From NCBI RefSeq assembly GCF_023278565.1, contig NC_064672.1:7068001-7132000 (forward strand): 64,000 nucleotides of DNA. Direction: 5' to 3'. This document shows, one piece after another, positions 13,001 to 25,599 of the stretch. The position numbers and the translations under genes were made by a program. Each line of letters begins with the position of its first letter. The stretch's first letter is position 1. The notes below the pieces were generated by a model. That model was not told the origin of the DNA, did no database searches, and worked only from the letters and a program-made list of their open reading frames with translations. This DNA is from Colletotrichum lupini. Its lineage: Eukaryota; Ascomycota; Sordariomycetes; Glomerellales; Glomerellaceae.

Positions 13001-14104
13001 TGACGACGGCATTCTTTTCCGAACCCCGCGAATTCCTGTCTTCGGATTTCCCACACCTCTTGGTCCTGCGGTGTACGGATTACGGATATTACCTTTCAGT
13101 CGTACAGACAAACCCTTGGTCATCTGCGATACGTGCGGTACGGACAAACAGTGTTGGCATGCATGCATGCATAGCCACAGCCTCGAGTTGCTGCTGACGT
13201 CAACCAACACCACCCGACCGATCGCCCAGAACAAGGCAAGCCAGGCGAAGGAGGCAGACACGGCAGAGCAAGCAGATCACTGAATGTGAGGCGACAGAAA
13301 CAATCGGGGCAATCTTACACGCCCAGCCCCAGCCTCCCAGCAATGATTGCCCGACAATCTTCACACGCAGCGAACAATCACCACGACGGCACCGCTCCCA
13401 TGCCCTATCACTGTCGCCGGGCGCTCCCATGTCACCCACGTGTCTACCCCGTCTGAAAGCTCGTCTTTGCTTGGGGACGCTTGCGGCTTGTCGTTGAACT
13501 TCATCAAAACAGATCTGCTGAAGGTCATCCTCAACGATTTCCAACCGGCGTGGCTTCGACTTCATTCCTGCATTCGCCCCCTGCTTCTCAGCATCCAGCA
13601 TCGCTGCATCGCCTCTCGAGCACAACCCCCGACAGCCCGCCCTCAAAGAATTGTCGATATCCCGCTGGGCCGCAATCTGGCCCGCGCGTCATTGTTCACT
13701 GGAACGGAATCCGCATCATTCTCATGTCTGGCGACGACCATCTCACGACTCTCACGCCACTTTCTTTTTTCCAGCCTCGGTCTCGTGGATGCCACATTCG
13801 CACTTTTCCATATCGCGACTAGCTGCACATGCCGTCCGTAATGCAAGCTTCACATCGATCATCGACTGTTTGATCGGCCGCTGTAACGTATCGCCCGCTC
13901 ATCTTGCTCCAGCAAGATTGTCTAGCAGTAAACGCACCCACGTTTGCTTCTCTGCATCGGCGGCTGTTTCGGCCTGGGCTGGCCCCCAAACCAGTAGAGA
14001 GAGGCAGCAAGCTGTTTCATTGTCTGCTACATACCCCATGATCCTGGCATGAGAGTCCCAAGTGGTCTCAATTAGAAGGCGTGAACAAAGCCACCAACAC
14101 CATC
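10060..14104. other. Intergenic, no gene supported
   Basis: About 4 kb with only short, overlapping frames. It contains a CAG/CAGG run (about 10786-10811), a CA microsatellite (about 10987-11003) and a GCATGC repeat at about 13157-13172. The longest frames (154 codons at 12234-12698, 190 codons minus at 11396-11968) have no domain or fungal codon pattern. The last few hundred bases before 14105 probably hold the promoter of the F-box-like gene. Confidence 0.45.
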
Positions 14105-16605
14105 ATGGCCACGCTGCCATCATATCAGGATGCCGTCAGTAAACTCGACTGGCTTGAGTTGGTGGCACCATACGTCGCAGACAAGGACTTTACTAGTCTT
14201 TGTTCTGTGAATAAACGTTTCTACGCCGTCTTCGCGCCCCGCCTTTGGAACGACCCATTAGTCGCCGTTCGACGGTTGGGACTGGATCCAAGTGACGGTA
14301 TGTTTGTCTTAACCTACACCCGTTTTGAACTAAGGAATACCATTTGCTGACGTTGTTGCTACTATCTCGGTGGGGTGTTAAAGACCTTGAATGGTACCTA
14401 ACATTTATCTTCGACCGCATGCAGCGCTTGCGGCCGAGGACCCTGGCCCTCATCATGACGCTTGACTTTCGCGAGTTTGCAAAAGACACTGCCCACTTCT
14501 CGTCCGACAGTAGCAGCAGGACAATACCTCACACTCTGCTTCAACTCTCCAAGACATTGCCGAACCTCAGATGTATCCTCTTAGAAGGGCATGCCGAGGC
14601 GGACCCCGCCTTCTTGACGACCATCCTGGCGTCCGAAGCAAACACGACACCACCAGATTCTCGGCAAGGCCTATTGGTTCTTAGTGTCGCTTATTGTCAA
14701 AATCAACTCCCCAACGGCTTCTATGCATCGGACAAGCTCCAGCAGCTGGTCCTTCTAGACGTTTCCGGATTGCCAGGTTCCCTGCAGCCTCTGATTGCTG
14801 CAGCTCACGGACGACGCAACCTACGCAGATTAAAGGTCCTAAAGGTGAGACGTCGGGAGATCAACGACTCCATGGCTTTGATGCTCTTCCAGGCTTTCAA
14901 GAGCTCGCTCTGGAGTCTGGATATCAGCGAAAACAGAATCACAGACGGTGTTCTCGACCAATTTGCTGCACTTTGCTTCAATAGTCCATCTTTGAGGTCT
15001 CAGTCTCGATTCATGACTGAGGGCAAACTTGTCTTTGATGGTCAAGGAAACGACACATTTGGGCCATTCATGTTCATCCAGGAATCCGACTCGAGCGCAA
15101 CCTTTAGCGATGCCGAGCGGCACTTCGTGGATGCTCCCATTTACTCAGCTGCTACAGGTCGCGATTTACAAGAAGATGAAGCAGTGCGAGCCAATGGCAG
15201 AACTCCGTTGAGGCGAGACAGTGTGGACTACGTTAAGGCCGCAACTGCGGGAGACATGGATCATCCGGTGCCTGACTGGTCAGACGTGCCGTACCTCGAC
15301 ATCTGCTCTGCACCCGCCGGGATCACCCATCTGCACATCTCAGACACTCAAATCACTTCTTCAGGTGTGGAGAGACTGCTGCGTAGCTCGCAAGGCCAGC
15401 TGGAAGACCTCTCCTGCGATGCTCCGTTCTTTCTACCAATCCAAGGATCTGCTTTGAAGCAGCAGCATCTCCTCCCATGGCCCAAGAACGTCACTCTGCG
15501 CGGCGCTCTGGGCTGCGCGCACGTCTTTAGGCCCGTATTCTCGTCCAATCTGCGGGTGCTGAGGATTCACCATTCGTTTGTGACGCAGATTCCGACACTT
15601 GAGACTGATGGGCTGTCAACCATGGCACGACTCTGGCTAGCCGAGACAGTGGTTAGGGAACGATCTCAGATGGCCTTCCCACAGACATTCGAACCGGACA
15701 TGAACCCCCGGCTGACGTCTCTGACTCTGACCAAGATCCCACGTCGCTCCAACGGGCCGTTGATAGACAAGCTTGTGCATTTTCTCACGCTGGGTGGTCT
15801 CCAGGAACGTGCGATCCGAAAGACTGCCTCTCAATCGTCATCGCGACGTAGTCCAATACTCCTGCATGGCCTGCGTCATCTTCGTCTAGAGTTTGAAGCC
15901 GATCCCATTGAGGATCCAGCCGGATTTTCAGCCGCAGACGACTTGGATGCGGAAGAGCTCTTGAATATGGGCGAGGGTGAGGGCTTCAGCTTCTTCGGCG
16001 ACGAGCGCCGGCCCCAGCTACTGCCTGAAGCCACAAGGAAAAAGCAAGCAACAGCGGGGGACGAAGTCACTACGCACCACACTCAGCCCGCCACAGTCCG
16101 TCTGAGCGCATTCCCCTACAGCGATATCCAGGGCGTGTCTATGCCCTACCGTGATACATGGGGCGGGAGTCAATTCGACCGGACAATCTGGGTTGGCGAC
16201 GGCATGCTGGGCTCAAACCGCCTTGCTGTTAACGAGTATATGAACCTTGTGACGAACCCGCTGCTTAGAAGCAGAGTAGGACCAGCCACCCCAGCGCACG
16301 TAAAAGCTGGCGTGCCGGAAGGGGTTCTCATATTCCACGCGGCCTGGGACGCCATTGTCATGCCACCAGAGTTGAAACCTCCCAGAGCGGCAGAGCTTCA
16401 TGGTATGCGGGACGTCCTAGAGGCCATCAAGGCGTTTCGCATCGAGACAAGAGCAGCATACGAGGCTGCGAAGAAGGCTGCCGTTGAAGGCGTGGCAGAA
16501 CTTGGCACAACCACCGGGCCACGACACTGCTTCTGGTCGGGAAGGCTTGAGGTCTCTGCGCAGCAGAGCATGGCACACTATCGAGCGCCTGGTTATTGGC
16601 GATGA
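14105..16605 (+). CDS. F-box-like, leucine-rich-repeat-like protein
   Basis: 804 residues in two exons, 14105-14297 and 14384-16605. The 86-nt intron has donor GTATGT and an AAAG acceptor, and it splits the aspartate codon at residue 65. The ATG in CATCATGGCC is used rather than an upstream GTG. Residues 4-55 carry an F-box-like pattern (LPSYQDAVSKLDWLELVAPY, then LCSVNKRFYAVFAPRLW). Residues of about 110-380 contain irregular leucine-rich units such as LWSLDISENRITD (about 240) and ITHLHISDTQITSSGVERL. F-box/LRR proteins usually recruit substrates to SCF ubiquitin ligases; that role here is inferred from the fold pattern. The C-terminal 350 residues are not recognised. The gene is convergent with the GH12 gene, about 290 nt away. 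The frame is intact, so it is probably a working gene. Confidence 0.75.
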
Positions 16606-16822
16606 GAAAAAACAAAACTAATCTCCTTTCGGTCACAAGTTTTCTCTTTCCCAACGAGTTTCTAGTGTTCCGTCTTACTCTCGTGTGAAGGCGCAACTTT
16701 TGGTCATTTGTGATATATACTTGTTTTGAAATAAGTATGGACAGTGAAGCGAAATGTGGTCCTCAAAACAGCTTTCTTTTTGGCCCTCCCATATGCCACA
16801 TGTCTGTCTCAGTTTCCAGTGG

Positions 16823-16844
16823 CCCCCCCCCCCCCCCCCCCCCC
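16823..16844. repeat. Poly-C run of 22 (poly-G on the minus strand)
   Basis: Twenty-two consecutive C on the plus strand, 50 bases beyond the stop codon of the minus-strand GH12 gene. In the GH12 transcript it would be a G22 tract in the 3' untranslated region. Confidence 0.9.
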
Positions 16845-16894
16845 AATTCAACGTCACATGACTTTGCTCAGAAACCCAATCAGAAGCCTCTCTC

Positions 16895-17738
16895 TCAAGA
16901 AAGAGAAGCAGTGTAAGCAGTCGTAGTAAACTTAGCATTCGACCCGACAAACGGCTCAGTACCGGCGCCGATGCTCTGGAGGATCTGGGAGGAAGGCAGG
17001 CCCTGGCTGTTGATGAGGTAGGTCGCGAACGCCTTGAGGTCACCGCTGAAGCTCTGGACGTTGCTGGGCGCGACGAAGCTGAAGACGGTCATCTGGCCGT
17101 TGACGCCCTTGTAGAGGTTCCAGGTGCGGCCGGCGACGGTCGGGGTGGCGATGGCGCTGCCGGTGGCGGAGATGGGGCCGGCACCGCCGAGGGAGCCGAG
17201 CCAGATCATGATTTCGTATTGGGCTGAGCCGGTTGCCGTGGAGGAGGTGAAGAGGTCATAGGCTACGTTTGCTACGAGGCCTGTGCCGGAGTAGCTTTGG
17301 GGGTGTTAGTGGTCATCATCCTCGATGGTTTTTGTGTGTAGATAACGTCTTTGGTCTTTTCTCTTGGACAAGGAGTACACAGTGACGGAGCAACAAGACA
17401 TACCTCCAGTTCCAAGTCGAGGGGATGCTGCTGATCGCGCTCAGGGCCTTCTTGCTGACGTTGACGACGGCGTTGGCGTACGACTTGACGTTGTACTGCC
17501 CGCCGGACCAGGACCAGGTCGTGGACCACTGCAGGTTGCTGCCGGAGAGACCGGTGAGGATGGTACACTGACTTCCGGTACCCGAGGACATGCCCCAGAG
17601 GTTGTTGTAGACGGTGTAGGTGCCCGTGACGGCCGAGTCCCACTGGCCGCAGTAGGTTGTCGCGCGCTTCTCGACGGTCGTCGGCGTCGGGCTGGCGAGC
17701 GCCAGGGGGAGGAGCGCGAGGATGGCGGAGAACTTCAT
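16895..17738 (-). CDS. Secreted GH12 endoglucanase (cellulase/xyloglucanase)
   Basis: Glycoside hydrolase family 12, which cuts internal beta-1,4 bonds of cellulose, beta-glucan or xyloglucan outside the cell. 244 residues in two exons, 17738-17404 and 17294-16895. The 109-nt intron has donor GTATGT, branch CTAAC and acceptor AAAG, and splits a serine codon (WNW-SYSGTG). An N-terminal signal peptide ([16 protein letters not shown]) is followed by a VEKR site typical of Kex2 processing. Family marks are YCGQWDS near the mature N-terminus, [11 protein letters not shown], the nucleophile glutamate in YEIMIWLG and the acid/base glutamate in GTEPF near the C-terminus. There is no carbohydrate-binding module; it is about the usual length for a single-domain GH12. 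The exact substrate cannot be told from sequence. All catalytic landmarks are present and the gene looks functional. Confidence 0.93.
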
Positions 17739-17817
17739 GGTGGATGGGCAGAGACGGAGAGAAAGCTCGTTGTGATTATTGGATAAGGAACTGGCTGGAA
17801 GCTCACGAGATGTGGTA

Positions 17818-17943
17818 CCGGGGAAGGATGGTCAAGTTTTATATGTCCTGCTTTTCGGTGTATCTGTAAATGGTTATATGTTGAACTTGACTTTCTTGGT
17901 CCCGGACTGCATCTTTCTGCCAATCCTCTATTCTTGCGCGGGG
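17818..17943 (-). promoter_or_regulatory. GH12 promoter: TATA box and two CreA-type motifs
   Basis: A minus-strand TATAAA lies at 17843-17838, about 100 bases before the ATG. Two matches to the SYGGRG carbon-repressor (CreA/Cre1) consensus lie nearby: CCGGGG at 17818-17823 and GCGGGG at 17938-17943. Glucose repression is usual for cellulase genes, but such short motifs arise often by chance. Confidence 0.4.
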
Positions 17944-20900
17944 TCCCTGGCATTGACAAGCAGCCTCCCGCCAGAATCACAGTCCATGTGGGAACATTCT
18001 ATGTATCCGCACGAATCGTCACCAATGCCGAACCCGTTTCGTGGGCCTACCTTCCGCAATTGCCTCGGAAGGGTATGCTGATATGATCACGAGAGTCTTC
18101 ATCCCCTGAAGTTGGCACGGGCGAGTTACCAATTGGGACGATGATCATATCCGCTCTCGATATAAACTCTCCAGAACTGTAGGACGGATAGTGAGCTAGG
18201 CCCAGGGTGACGGCTCTTCATTGGCGGCTCCCATCGTGGTGTTGTCAATACCCCGGGCGAGATCCATCCAGTTCGGGAGTTTTGGGAACCACGAATCAGG
18301 GCAACCCGGCTATTGGTGACGTGGGGAAGGAAGAACCGGGGCCGTGGATGAGATGATGTCCAAAGGTTAAAGTTTCTTGGGACGTTTACGCAAAACTTCA
18401 TGGCTGAGTTGATTATCGGATTAACTGTCATAAGGACCTGGAATCAGGATCAATTTCCTGTTTCTGAGGTATTCTGAAATGTTCGCGGAAGCCCGTCACT
18501 TATCCCGAACTATTTCGGCATCTCTTTCTTCTACAAACTACAAAGCGTAACTGCACAGCAGTTCTATTCATTATTACCGGCGTCACTTGGCGCCACATCT
18601 ACCCCGGCATGGCTTTCAACGCACGGGATTCGAGGATATAATCTGCCCTGGCACTCGTGGAAAGCAGCATGGACTGCCGGCGGAAAATGCGGGGTTAGAG
18701 TGCCGTAACCTGTGCTGCTGCGCCGGGTGGTCCCCGCGATGTAACCGAGAAGAGTCGACTAGGTGGAGTTGGGAAGCTGGGGCAAGGCGGGATCTGGTAG
18801 CCGCGATTGGCGGGATTCGATCGGGCGTTAATTTACTGGAAACGCACCGGAGGCTTTTCGTTGCGTGCGAGATGCGAGGGTTCTGTTCTTCTTCTCACGC
18901 TTGCGTGCGAAATGCTGCTTTTCTTCTGTTGGGGAGATTGAGTGTGAACTTTTGGTTCACAACTTTCACTCTTGATGCTACGGACGTACACGGCTGGCTT
19001 TGTGGAGGCACGGAGTTTAGAGATTAATCTCGGTGTACGGAGTACCCTCATTCCAAATCCCTCGACGTTTTAATCTAGTTCAGCGTTGGTAACGATAACG
19101 GGCTCGCTTGATCGGCGCCTATGCGATCTCGCTTCTGCACGGCTTCGAGACCTGTCATTTCAACGTGCATTTCGTACGTGCGCACCCGATCTGATTTCCC
19201 AGACTCTTCTTGGCTGGCGTTGGCTCTGAGTGATTACGTGATTACCTAGAATCTGATCCAGCCTCGGAAGGAAATTGCTCTGGTCCCTGGATCCTACGAT
19301 GCCTGTTCCCTGACAGACCATCTGGCGGCCCTGACCCTACATTCGCTTATCTGAACTGAGCTGTATATCGAGACATGACGCGCAGGTTGGAAGCATAGTT
19401 CTGCAATCTGTTAGGCCTCCCTTTTCTTCACGTGAAATTCAATAGTATGCAGATTCATTTGCCAATGAGGTGCTCGTTCGCGTCATTGTTATGATTTATT
19501 AGTGAAGATGATGTAGTCAGCGCGGTCGAGTCATAGTAGCGCCCTCATGCAACTGGCCATTGAATGGTTGAAAGCTTGCTAGCACGAGTGTCTCACTGGA
19601 GGAGCTTCCAGTGAGTCTGCTGGCTACTCCGTAAAGTTCAAGTTCAACGTGGAACTCTCCCAATCTGAATTCAGTCATATTGCAGCTAGTATTGATGTGA
19701 GGGCACAAAAGCAAACGCGGAGAGGCCCGACCTCATGGTGGCGTTGTAGGAATCTAGCTGTGTCTAGCTCACAGCCTCTTGACCTGGGGAGGAAGGGCTA
19801 CCTAGGCGAGCTCAAGAACCGCTCGTGGCTTTCGTGCGAGGAAAAACCAAGAACGGCTGCTTGCAGGACGAGATGTGATAGTGGCTCGGAGAAACTCTCA
19901 CCCACAATTGTCGATACTTGGTTTTTCTGTGCGCTTGTTGAACGCCTTCCTACTAGGCTCGGCCAGCAAGCCATCTGGGGACGTGAATTGGTTCTGCACT
20001 TGGAATATTTGGTTTTTCTTCGTATCTGCAGAGCGAGCCTCGCGTGGAGAGCGCCGAACCGCACTATTTTGACGGCATATGAGATGTGAGGAAGAAAGGT
20101 TGGACTACTACACCTTCGATAGAGGGGACGGTGCGATTTGCCTGCGCCACTTGGCATACGCCATCGATTATCTGTATGTACCTGTCCAAGTAAGAAAGCG
20201 CCTCGTTCTAGCCTCGGAGACAGGACGCGTCTAGCTCAGACAAGAGACTGGGGGACCTCTCGGAGGTCAAGGTAGTGTGATCTTCGGCGCTGCCATCCCA
20301 CGAATCTGGGAAGATCTCCTTCGACCCTGTTATGTCTTGGCTGTCTACCTGGCCTTTCCTTGTTTTGTAGCCGCGGGCGTGCGTCGTGCCTGAGCCGGTG
20401 GAGACGCGTCGCGATGGTGGTGATGTTTGGGTAGGATGGTGAGAGGGGTGGTGGTGGTGTGTGTTGACAATTGGCACATTGGCTAGCGGCGGGTTCATCT
20501 GAGTAGCGTAGCCGATGGCATAGACTCAACTCTAATCAGATATCATTGCTTTTCATCCTGCTTGGAGGGGCGTGTGCAGTCATGTCTTTTGGTATTGAGG
20601 CTGTCTTGGTATATCGACACTCAAGAGGGTTGATCTAGGATGCGTTCAGGGGATGAGGGTCCCGGTTCCGAGGAATGGAATTTGAGTTGCTGGATCCCTG
20701 AAGGCGACTCAACACCGGCGCTTGTCTCATCTGTCCTGCGTTCCCGATCGGAAAGAGAACAGGGGACTCTCAGAAGGGGTGGTTGGTTCCACGTGCTCGG
20801 GACCAGATTATGAGTCGCGGATTTTCCTAAGCCTGACATTTATGTGTAGGAACGAGGCTCCAAGAGAGGAGAGGAAAGGGTGGTGTAGGTGAAGACGCAC

Positions 20901-22874
20901 TGTGACAGGGGTCGAGGAGAGACGGACTGAGACTTGTGGCGTACGCCGGCCGGTACGGGTTTTACGCGGCGACGGGCAGCCGGCCTCCACTAGGCCCAGA
21001 ACATGGGAGTGGGTAGAAGACAATTGGGATGACTGAGGAACGAACGGAACTACGGAACGTCGTTCATTGAGGAATGGAAAATGGGTAAAATCGCGCGTTG
21101 CAAGAGCCAACAGGAAGAGCGATTTGCCGCAACAGGGTGCCCGTTGGTGGCTTGTCTGCCTCCTCCACAGAGGATGGGCTGGACTCGGCGTTCCCAGAAT
21201 CCTCACGACCTCTTATCAGCAGCCATCATCCGCGGCGTTTTGAGGGGTCGAGACATGAACCGGCGGGAATGTATCGGATGGAGCACTTGCGGGCCTTAGC
21301 CGTTGTTCGTGGGCTATCGTTTTGACTTGTTTCTATTGTCTTCCACGAAGGCTATGCGTGGTTTTCTTTGTTTTTCGGAGGGGGGCTATTCCCACGCGTT
21401 CCTCTTGTGGCAACAATGCCGCGGCAATGCCACGGCCGTTCATTGAAACACACAAAAGGCGTTCCTGGGGAAGCGTTGGAAGCCAACTTGTGAGAAGCGG
21501 TGGTGTCTTGAGTCTTGCGGTATTCGATATTCACTTGGGTTGCTGGCAATGATGCTTGCCATTGCCCTGGATTTCTTCATCGCCGACTGCAGTAGGATAG
21601 GCGATCACCATGCAGCTTGATTCTGCCTCTGGTGGAGTCCTATCCTCATCTGCAATAAAACCCATCAATATACGGGATTTATCTCGCATGTGGACTGGCC
21701 GACGGGCGTATCAGCTGCATTCCAGATTCTTGCTATATGCATGTCTCTGCCACTCATGCAGCTTAACGATTCGGGACATGCACAATTACCCTCGGTGGTT
21801 GAATATGCCCCCCTGGTCTCTCGCCCAGAGACGAGGCTTCGGATTTTTTACGCTAGGGAAAGCTGGAAGATGGGATCCGGGGAATGCAGGTTGGTCCTCA
21901 TTGGGTAACTGAAAGGCCCAATCGAGGATAACCTCGTTCTTGTCTATAACTTTCGGTCTCGGACTTTTGCGACAGCTGGGTTTTGATGGGTGGTTAGTTG
22001 GTTCGGCAATCCACCCATCAAAGAAGGGGTACTCGGGGTTCATGCTGCTATTGGCAGCCCAGGCCCAATGATTTTTGACGTGAAGCGAGAGAGAGAGAGG
22101 AAAGGCCTGCAGAGTGGAGAGATTGACGGACAAAGTGGATGAGGCAACATGTCTCTCAGTATTTGCGTTTTGTGCATTAGTGCCTCGGAGCTGAAAGATG
22201 CAGCTACTGCAGGATTCACCAGGGGTTGATGCAATCGAGATCTACATGACGAAAAGGAGATCGCCTGCATATTGAAAGGCGACATTGAATTCTTATGGGA
22301 GGTTGAATATCATTCGGTGTCAGGTAGATATCGCCATTCTGATGTCTTTCGTAAGTTGAACTTCTCACCGAGGTATGACGGCAGGGCGAAGGTCTGCCAT
22401 CAGGAGTCACGCCACACATCCTACCTTGTTCTCATTGGAAACTGTGGCTTTTTGCCGAAATGTGATTCTCGAGATTTCTTGGGTCTGAGTAGCTTGTCAC
22501 ACAAGGCCATGGCGACGTCAAGATGATTCTAACAAGAGTTTAGAGGCGAGCTCCTGGACGATATCGTTCCCCAGAAGGCTGTCCTCTAGACATCGTAGTC
22601 ATCATTGATGATTGTAAGACGAGGGACGATTTCATGGTTGCAGCCACAGGTATCAATGCCCGCTAATGCGTGTCTTTGACACTGTGCTTCCAATATCATT
22701 GAACACAATACGAAGATTTGGGGCGGGAATGAAGACGGTCATTCTAGCCTCCCACCAGGTTCATACTGATGCCCGGCTTCTCACCGAAGTAATCACAAGG
22801 TCTCTATTTCATTAAGAACTTATGATAGTGTCTGTGTTTTCTGTCGGCAATTACTGGTGCCCTTTTTGCTGATG
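17944..22874. other. Intergenic, no gene supported
   Basis: Nearly 5 kb of mixed-composition DNA with many stops in all frames. Frames of 100-150 codons (18587-19027, 19649-20089, 20808-21206, 21786-22133) show no domain, signal peptide or consistent codon use. No transposon ends were recognised. The base composition is ordinary up to about 22.87 kb, where the AT-rich copia block begins. Confidence 0.45.
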
Positions 22875-23079
22875 TGTTGGTATCCCTATTACAGGGTAGT
22901 TAGTTCGAACCGTAGTTGACGAAGAGATTAATTGAACTATATAAATATCTGCGTAGTAAGTATAAAAAGGAGGTTCTAACCGTAGGTTAGGCTGGCTATG
23001 ATAATCGTAAATAGGGCCCCTAATTAGCCCTTATATAGTCGGCTATATACCGTAGTTAAATTAGACTTCTAATTTAATA
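22875..23079 (-). repeat. Left LTR (3' LTR) of copia element 1
   Basis: 205 nt, starting TGTTGGTATCCC and ending AATTTAATA, which matches AATCCGACA of the solo copy after C-to-T and G-to-A changes. The outer half is nearly unmutated and the inner half heavily RIP-mutated. Confidence 0.9.
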
Positions 23080-23098
23080 CTAACTTTCTTTTTCTTTT
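23080..23098 (-). other. Polypurine tract of copia element 1
   Basis: Read on the minus strand this is AAAAGAAAAAGAAAGTTAG, directly adjoining the LTR, the normal position of the plus-strand primer in LTR retrotransposons. It fixes the element's orientation. Confidence 0.75.
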
Positions 23099-23299
23099 AT
23101 TAATTTAACCGCTATGGTTAGAGGTATAATTTAACCTCGGGCCCGTTTACTAAGTCGTCTCCTTTTCCTCCTTTTCTTTACTCTTTTTATATAACCTATC
23201 TCTCTATTTATATAGTAACTTTTTTATTACTTACGAATTGCTCTAATCCCTTATTTAGTACTACTTTTATAAAAGCGTCTACGAGGTTATTTTTATTAT

Positions 23300-23450
23300 T
23301 AATCTAACGGATCTCGAGTATCTCGCGCCTTTTATATAATTACCTAAGGGCTATAATATCGATTATAAGCCTCTTTTCCTTCGTCGTTCCTAATTTAATA
23401 AGGTATTCGTATAGCGAGTAGGAATTTATATAAATAACTATTAGAATAGG
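23300..23450 (-). pseudogene. RNase H remnant of copia element 1
   Basis: One minus-strand frame reads YSLYEYLIKLGTTKEKR, then LIIDIIALR, a stop where Q is expected, and LYKRRE. This is the strongly conserved RNase H end of a common fungal copia family. Only one stop interrupts the block, and it is a RIP-type CAA/CAG-to-TAA/TAG change. Confidence 0.9.
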
Positions 23451-23999
23451 TAAAAGGCTAATTTAATCGGTAATCTTCCTTAGCGTTATTAAAATCGCGT
23501 GGGAGAGGTTAATATTATTAACTATACTATAAACCTTTAACGCTAATATACTTCTCGTTACCCGCTTATTTTTAGTTAACGAGTAGTAAATTATATTACT
23601 ATATATAGTAAATTCGCTCTCGCCTATACTCTCGTTAGCTAGGATAATAATATACCCTAATTACGAAATAAGGTCGTTATTATTTATAAATAACTTATTA
23701 ATAAAGATATAGAGCTTACTAATCGTAAGGTCGATTAGGTAGTAAATAAGACCTCGATCGAGATTTATTTACTACTACTTAAGCCGCTTATTAAGTACCT
23801 TAACGTCTCGTTTAGTTAGATCTAGAGCCTATACTACCCTAGTATAGTTAAAAGTTACCTTAGGCTAATAAATACTTATAATATATACCCCTCGCATAAG
23901 CTTAGCCTTATACCGCTTTTTAACGTTAGTTACGTTTAGATTAATAAGGTTAATCTTCTCGCCCTACCCCTTTTATTAAAAAACGATAGTTTCCCCTTC

Positions 24000-24180
24000 G
24001 ATTATAAAAATCCTATTATTAAATACTAAGGGGGTATTTATTATAAGGACCTCTTTTAGCTTTACTACGAAGCCCGCTTTCTAAAGCTCCTTATTCTCCT
24101 TTTTTATAAAGTTAATATTAAATAGGCTTAATATATCGTCAGTCTATATTCTAACGATCCTAAATTAGTCGCTTTCGTAC
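24000..24180 (-). pseudogene. Reverse transcriptase active-site remnant of copia element 1
   Basis: The minus strand reads RI-stop-TDDIL (QTDD family variant of the YVDD box, 24146-24135), followed downstream by LKEVLIINTPLVFNNRIF. In this fungal copia family the catalytic box is QTDD rather than YVDD. The glutamine codon is now a stop, again RIP-type. Confidence 0.8.
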
Positions 24181-25599
24181 TCCGTAGTTAATAAGTACGG
24201 GTCGTACGTAGAGGTAACTATTAATAATTAATTAATATAAAAATCGTAGTAAGTAGCCTACTAATAGGTACCCGATTCTACGAGCCTATATAATAACTTA
24301 AGCACTTTAATAATTATACCTTCTAGGTACTTACTAACCATTTCCTTCGGTAAATAGGCTAGGATTTTCCTTATAAGCCCTGTGGCCGATTAAGTATAGG
24401 CCTAGGTAATATTACGGCTCTAAATCTCGTATCCCTTTTTCCGTAGCGATGCTATTAGTACTATTATTAATCGTTAACTATAGCGCTATATAGTAGGCGA
24501 TTATATAAGTAGCGTCGCCTTTTTAACGTCGCCGTACCCCTAAATTACGTATTTAGACTTCTCGTACGGCTAGGGTATTTTTTTCCTTTTAATCTTACGA
24601 ACTATTCGTAATTTAAATATACGGAGGTTTATATATTTTTTTAGGTCGTATAGAATAAATCGATAGACCCTTTGATCGCAAAGAGTGTTTATTTCGATAA
24701 GATCTAATCCCTTATACGGCTTTTTAGTAATTATAATTATGCCTTCTTTATATAGTTTAACCGCTAGCTCGAAATCGGCTTTCTTTTTTATTATATAAAA
24801 GGTATTAATTACCTCGTCGTTAGTAATAAATTGCCGCGTTAGGGCTTGCTATCGTGGTCTTTTACGACGTCTTGCCGGTAGTATTAGTGCCCTTTTAGTA
24901 ATATCCTCTTCCTCGTCGTCTATTAGTACTACTATAACGATTTTATTAAGGATAATTTCTTATACCTTTACCGCGGGTTATATAGTTTCCCCTAGCTCTT
25001 CTTCTTTTTATAAGTTAAAAATTACCTCGTTAAGATCTATATAGTACGGTCTAACTACTATAATTAATATTTTAAGTAGCTAGTTACGATCTCTCGCGAC
25101 TATATAAGAGCGCTCGTTAATAGAAATTAACTTATATAGCCTAGCCCACTATTAGGTAATTTTATACTATACTCGTATATCTAAATTTAGTAATATATTT
25201 AGATTATCCCCTATATCGGGCCTATTGCGCGTAGTAATTACCTCGTTAACTTACCTTTTTATACTTACCTTGCGCAGTGCCCGTATTACTTTTTTAATTA
25301 CTTAGGCTCGTTAGCTTATGCCTAGTAATAGTAGCGAGGCTAAGGTCGTTCTTAAATATACTCTAAATACTAATAGCGTTAGTATAAGTCCGTTAGGCCC
25401 TATAGTATTATTATAGTATTTAAGTACTATTTAGAGGTATTCGTTATTAGTAAAATCCATATTTTCTTTTTTAATAATTCTAAACGCCCTTTTTAACTAC
25501 TAGTATGCCCTTTTTACCTTTCTAATACTATAGTACGCTTTAATAAGTACGACTTTTAGCTATATACTATAGGCCGTCGTATTATCCCTAAATTCTATT

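Noticed and set aside
13651..14052. Frame just upstream of the F-box-like gene
   Set aside because: No recognisable domain and composition typical of a random frame; more likely promoter and leader.
18587..22526. Several 70-146-codon frames on both strands
   Set aside because: None has a family motif, signal peptide or convincing splice pattern, and they contradict each other in strand and frame.
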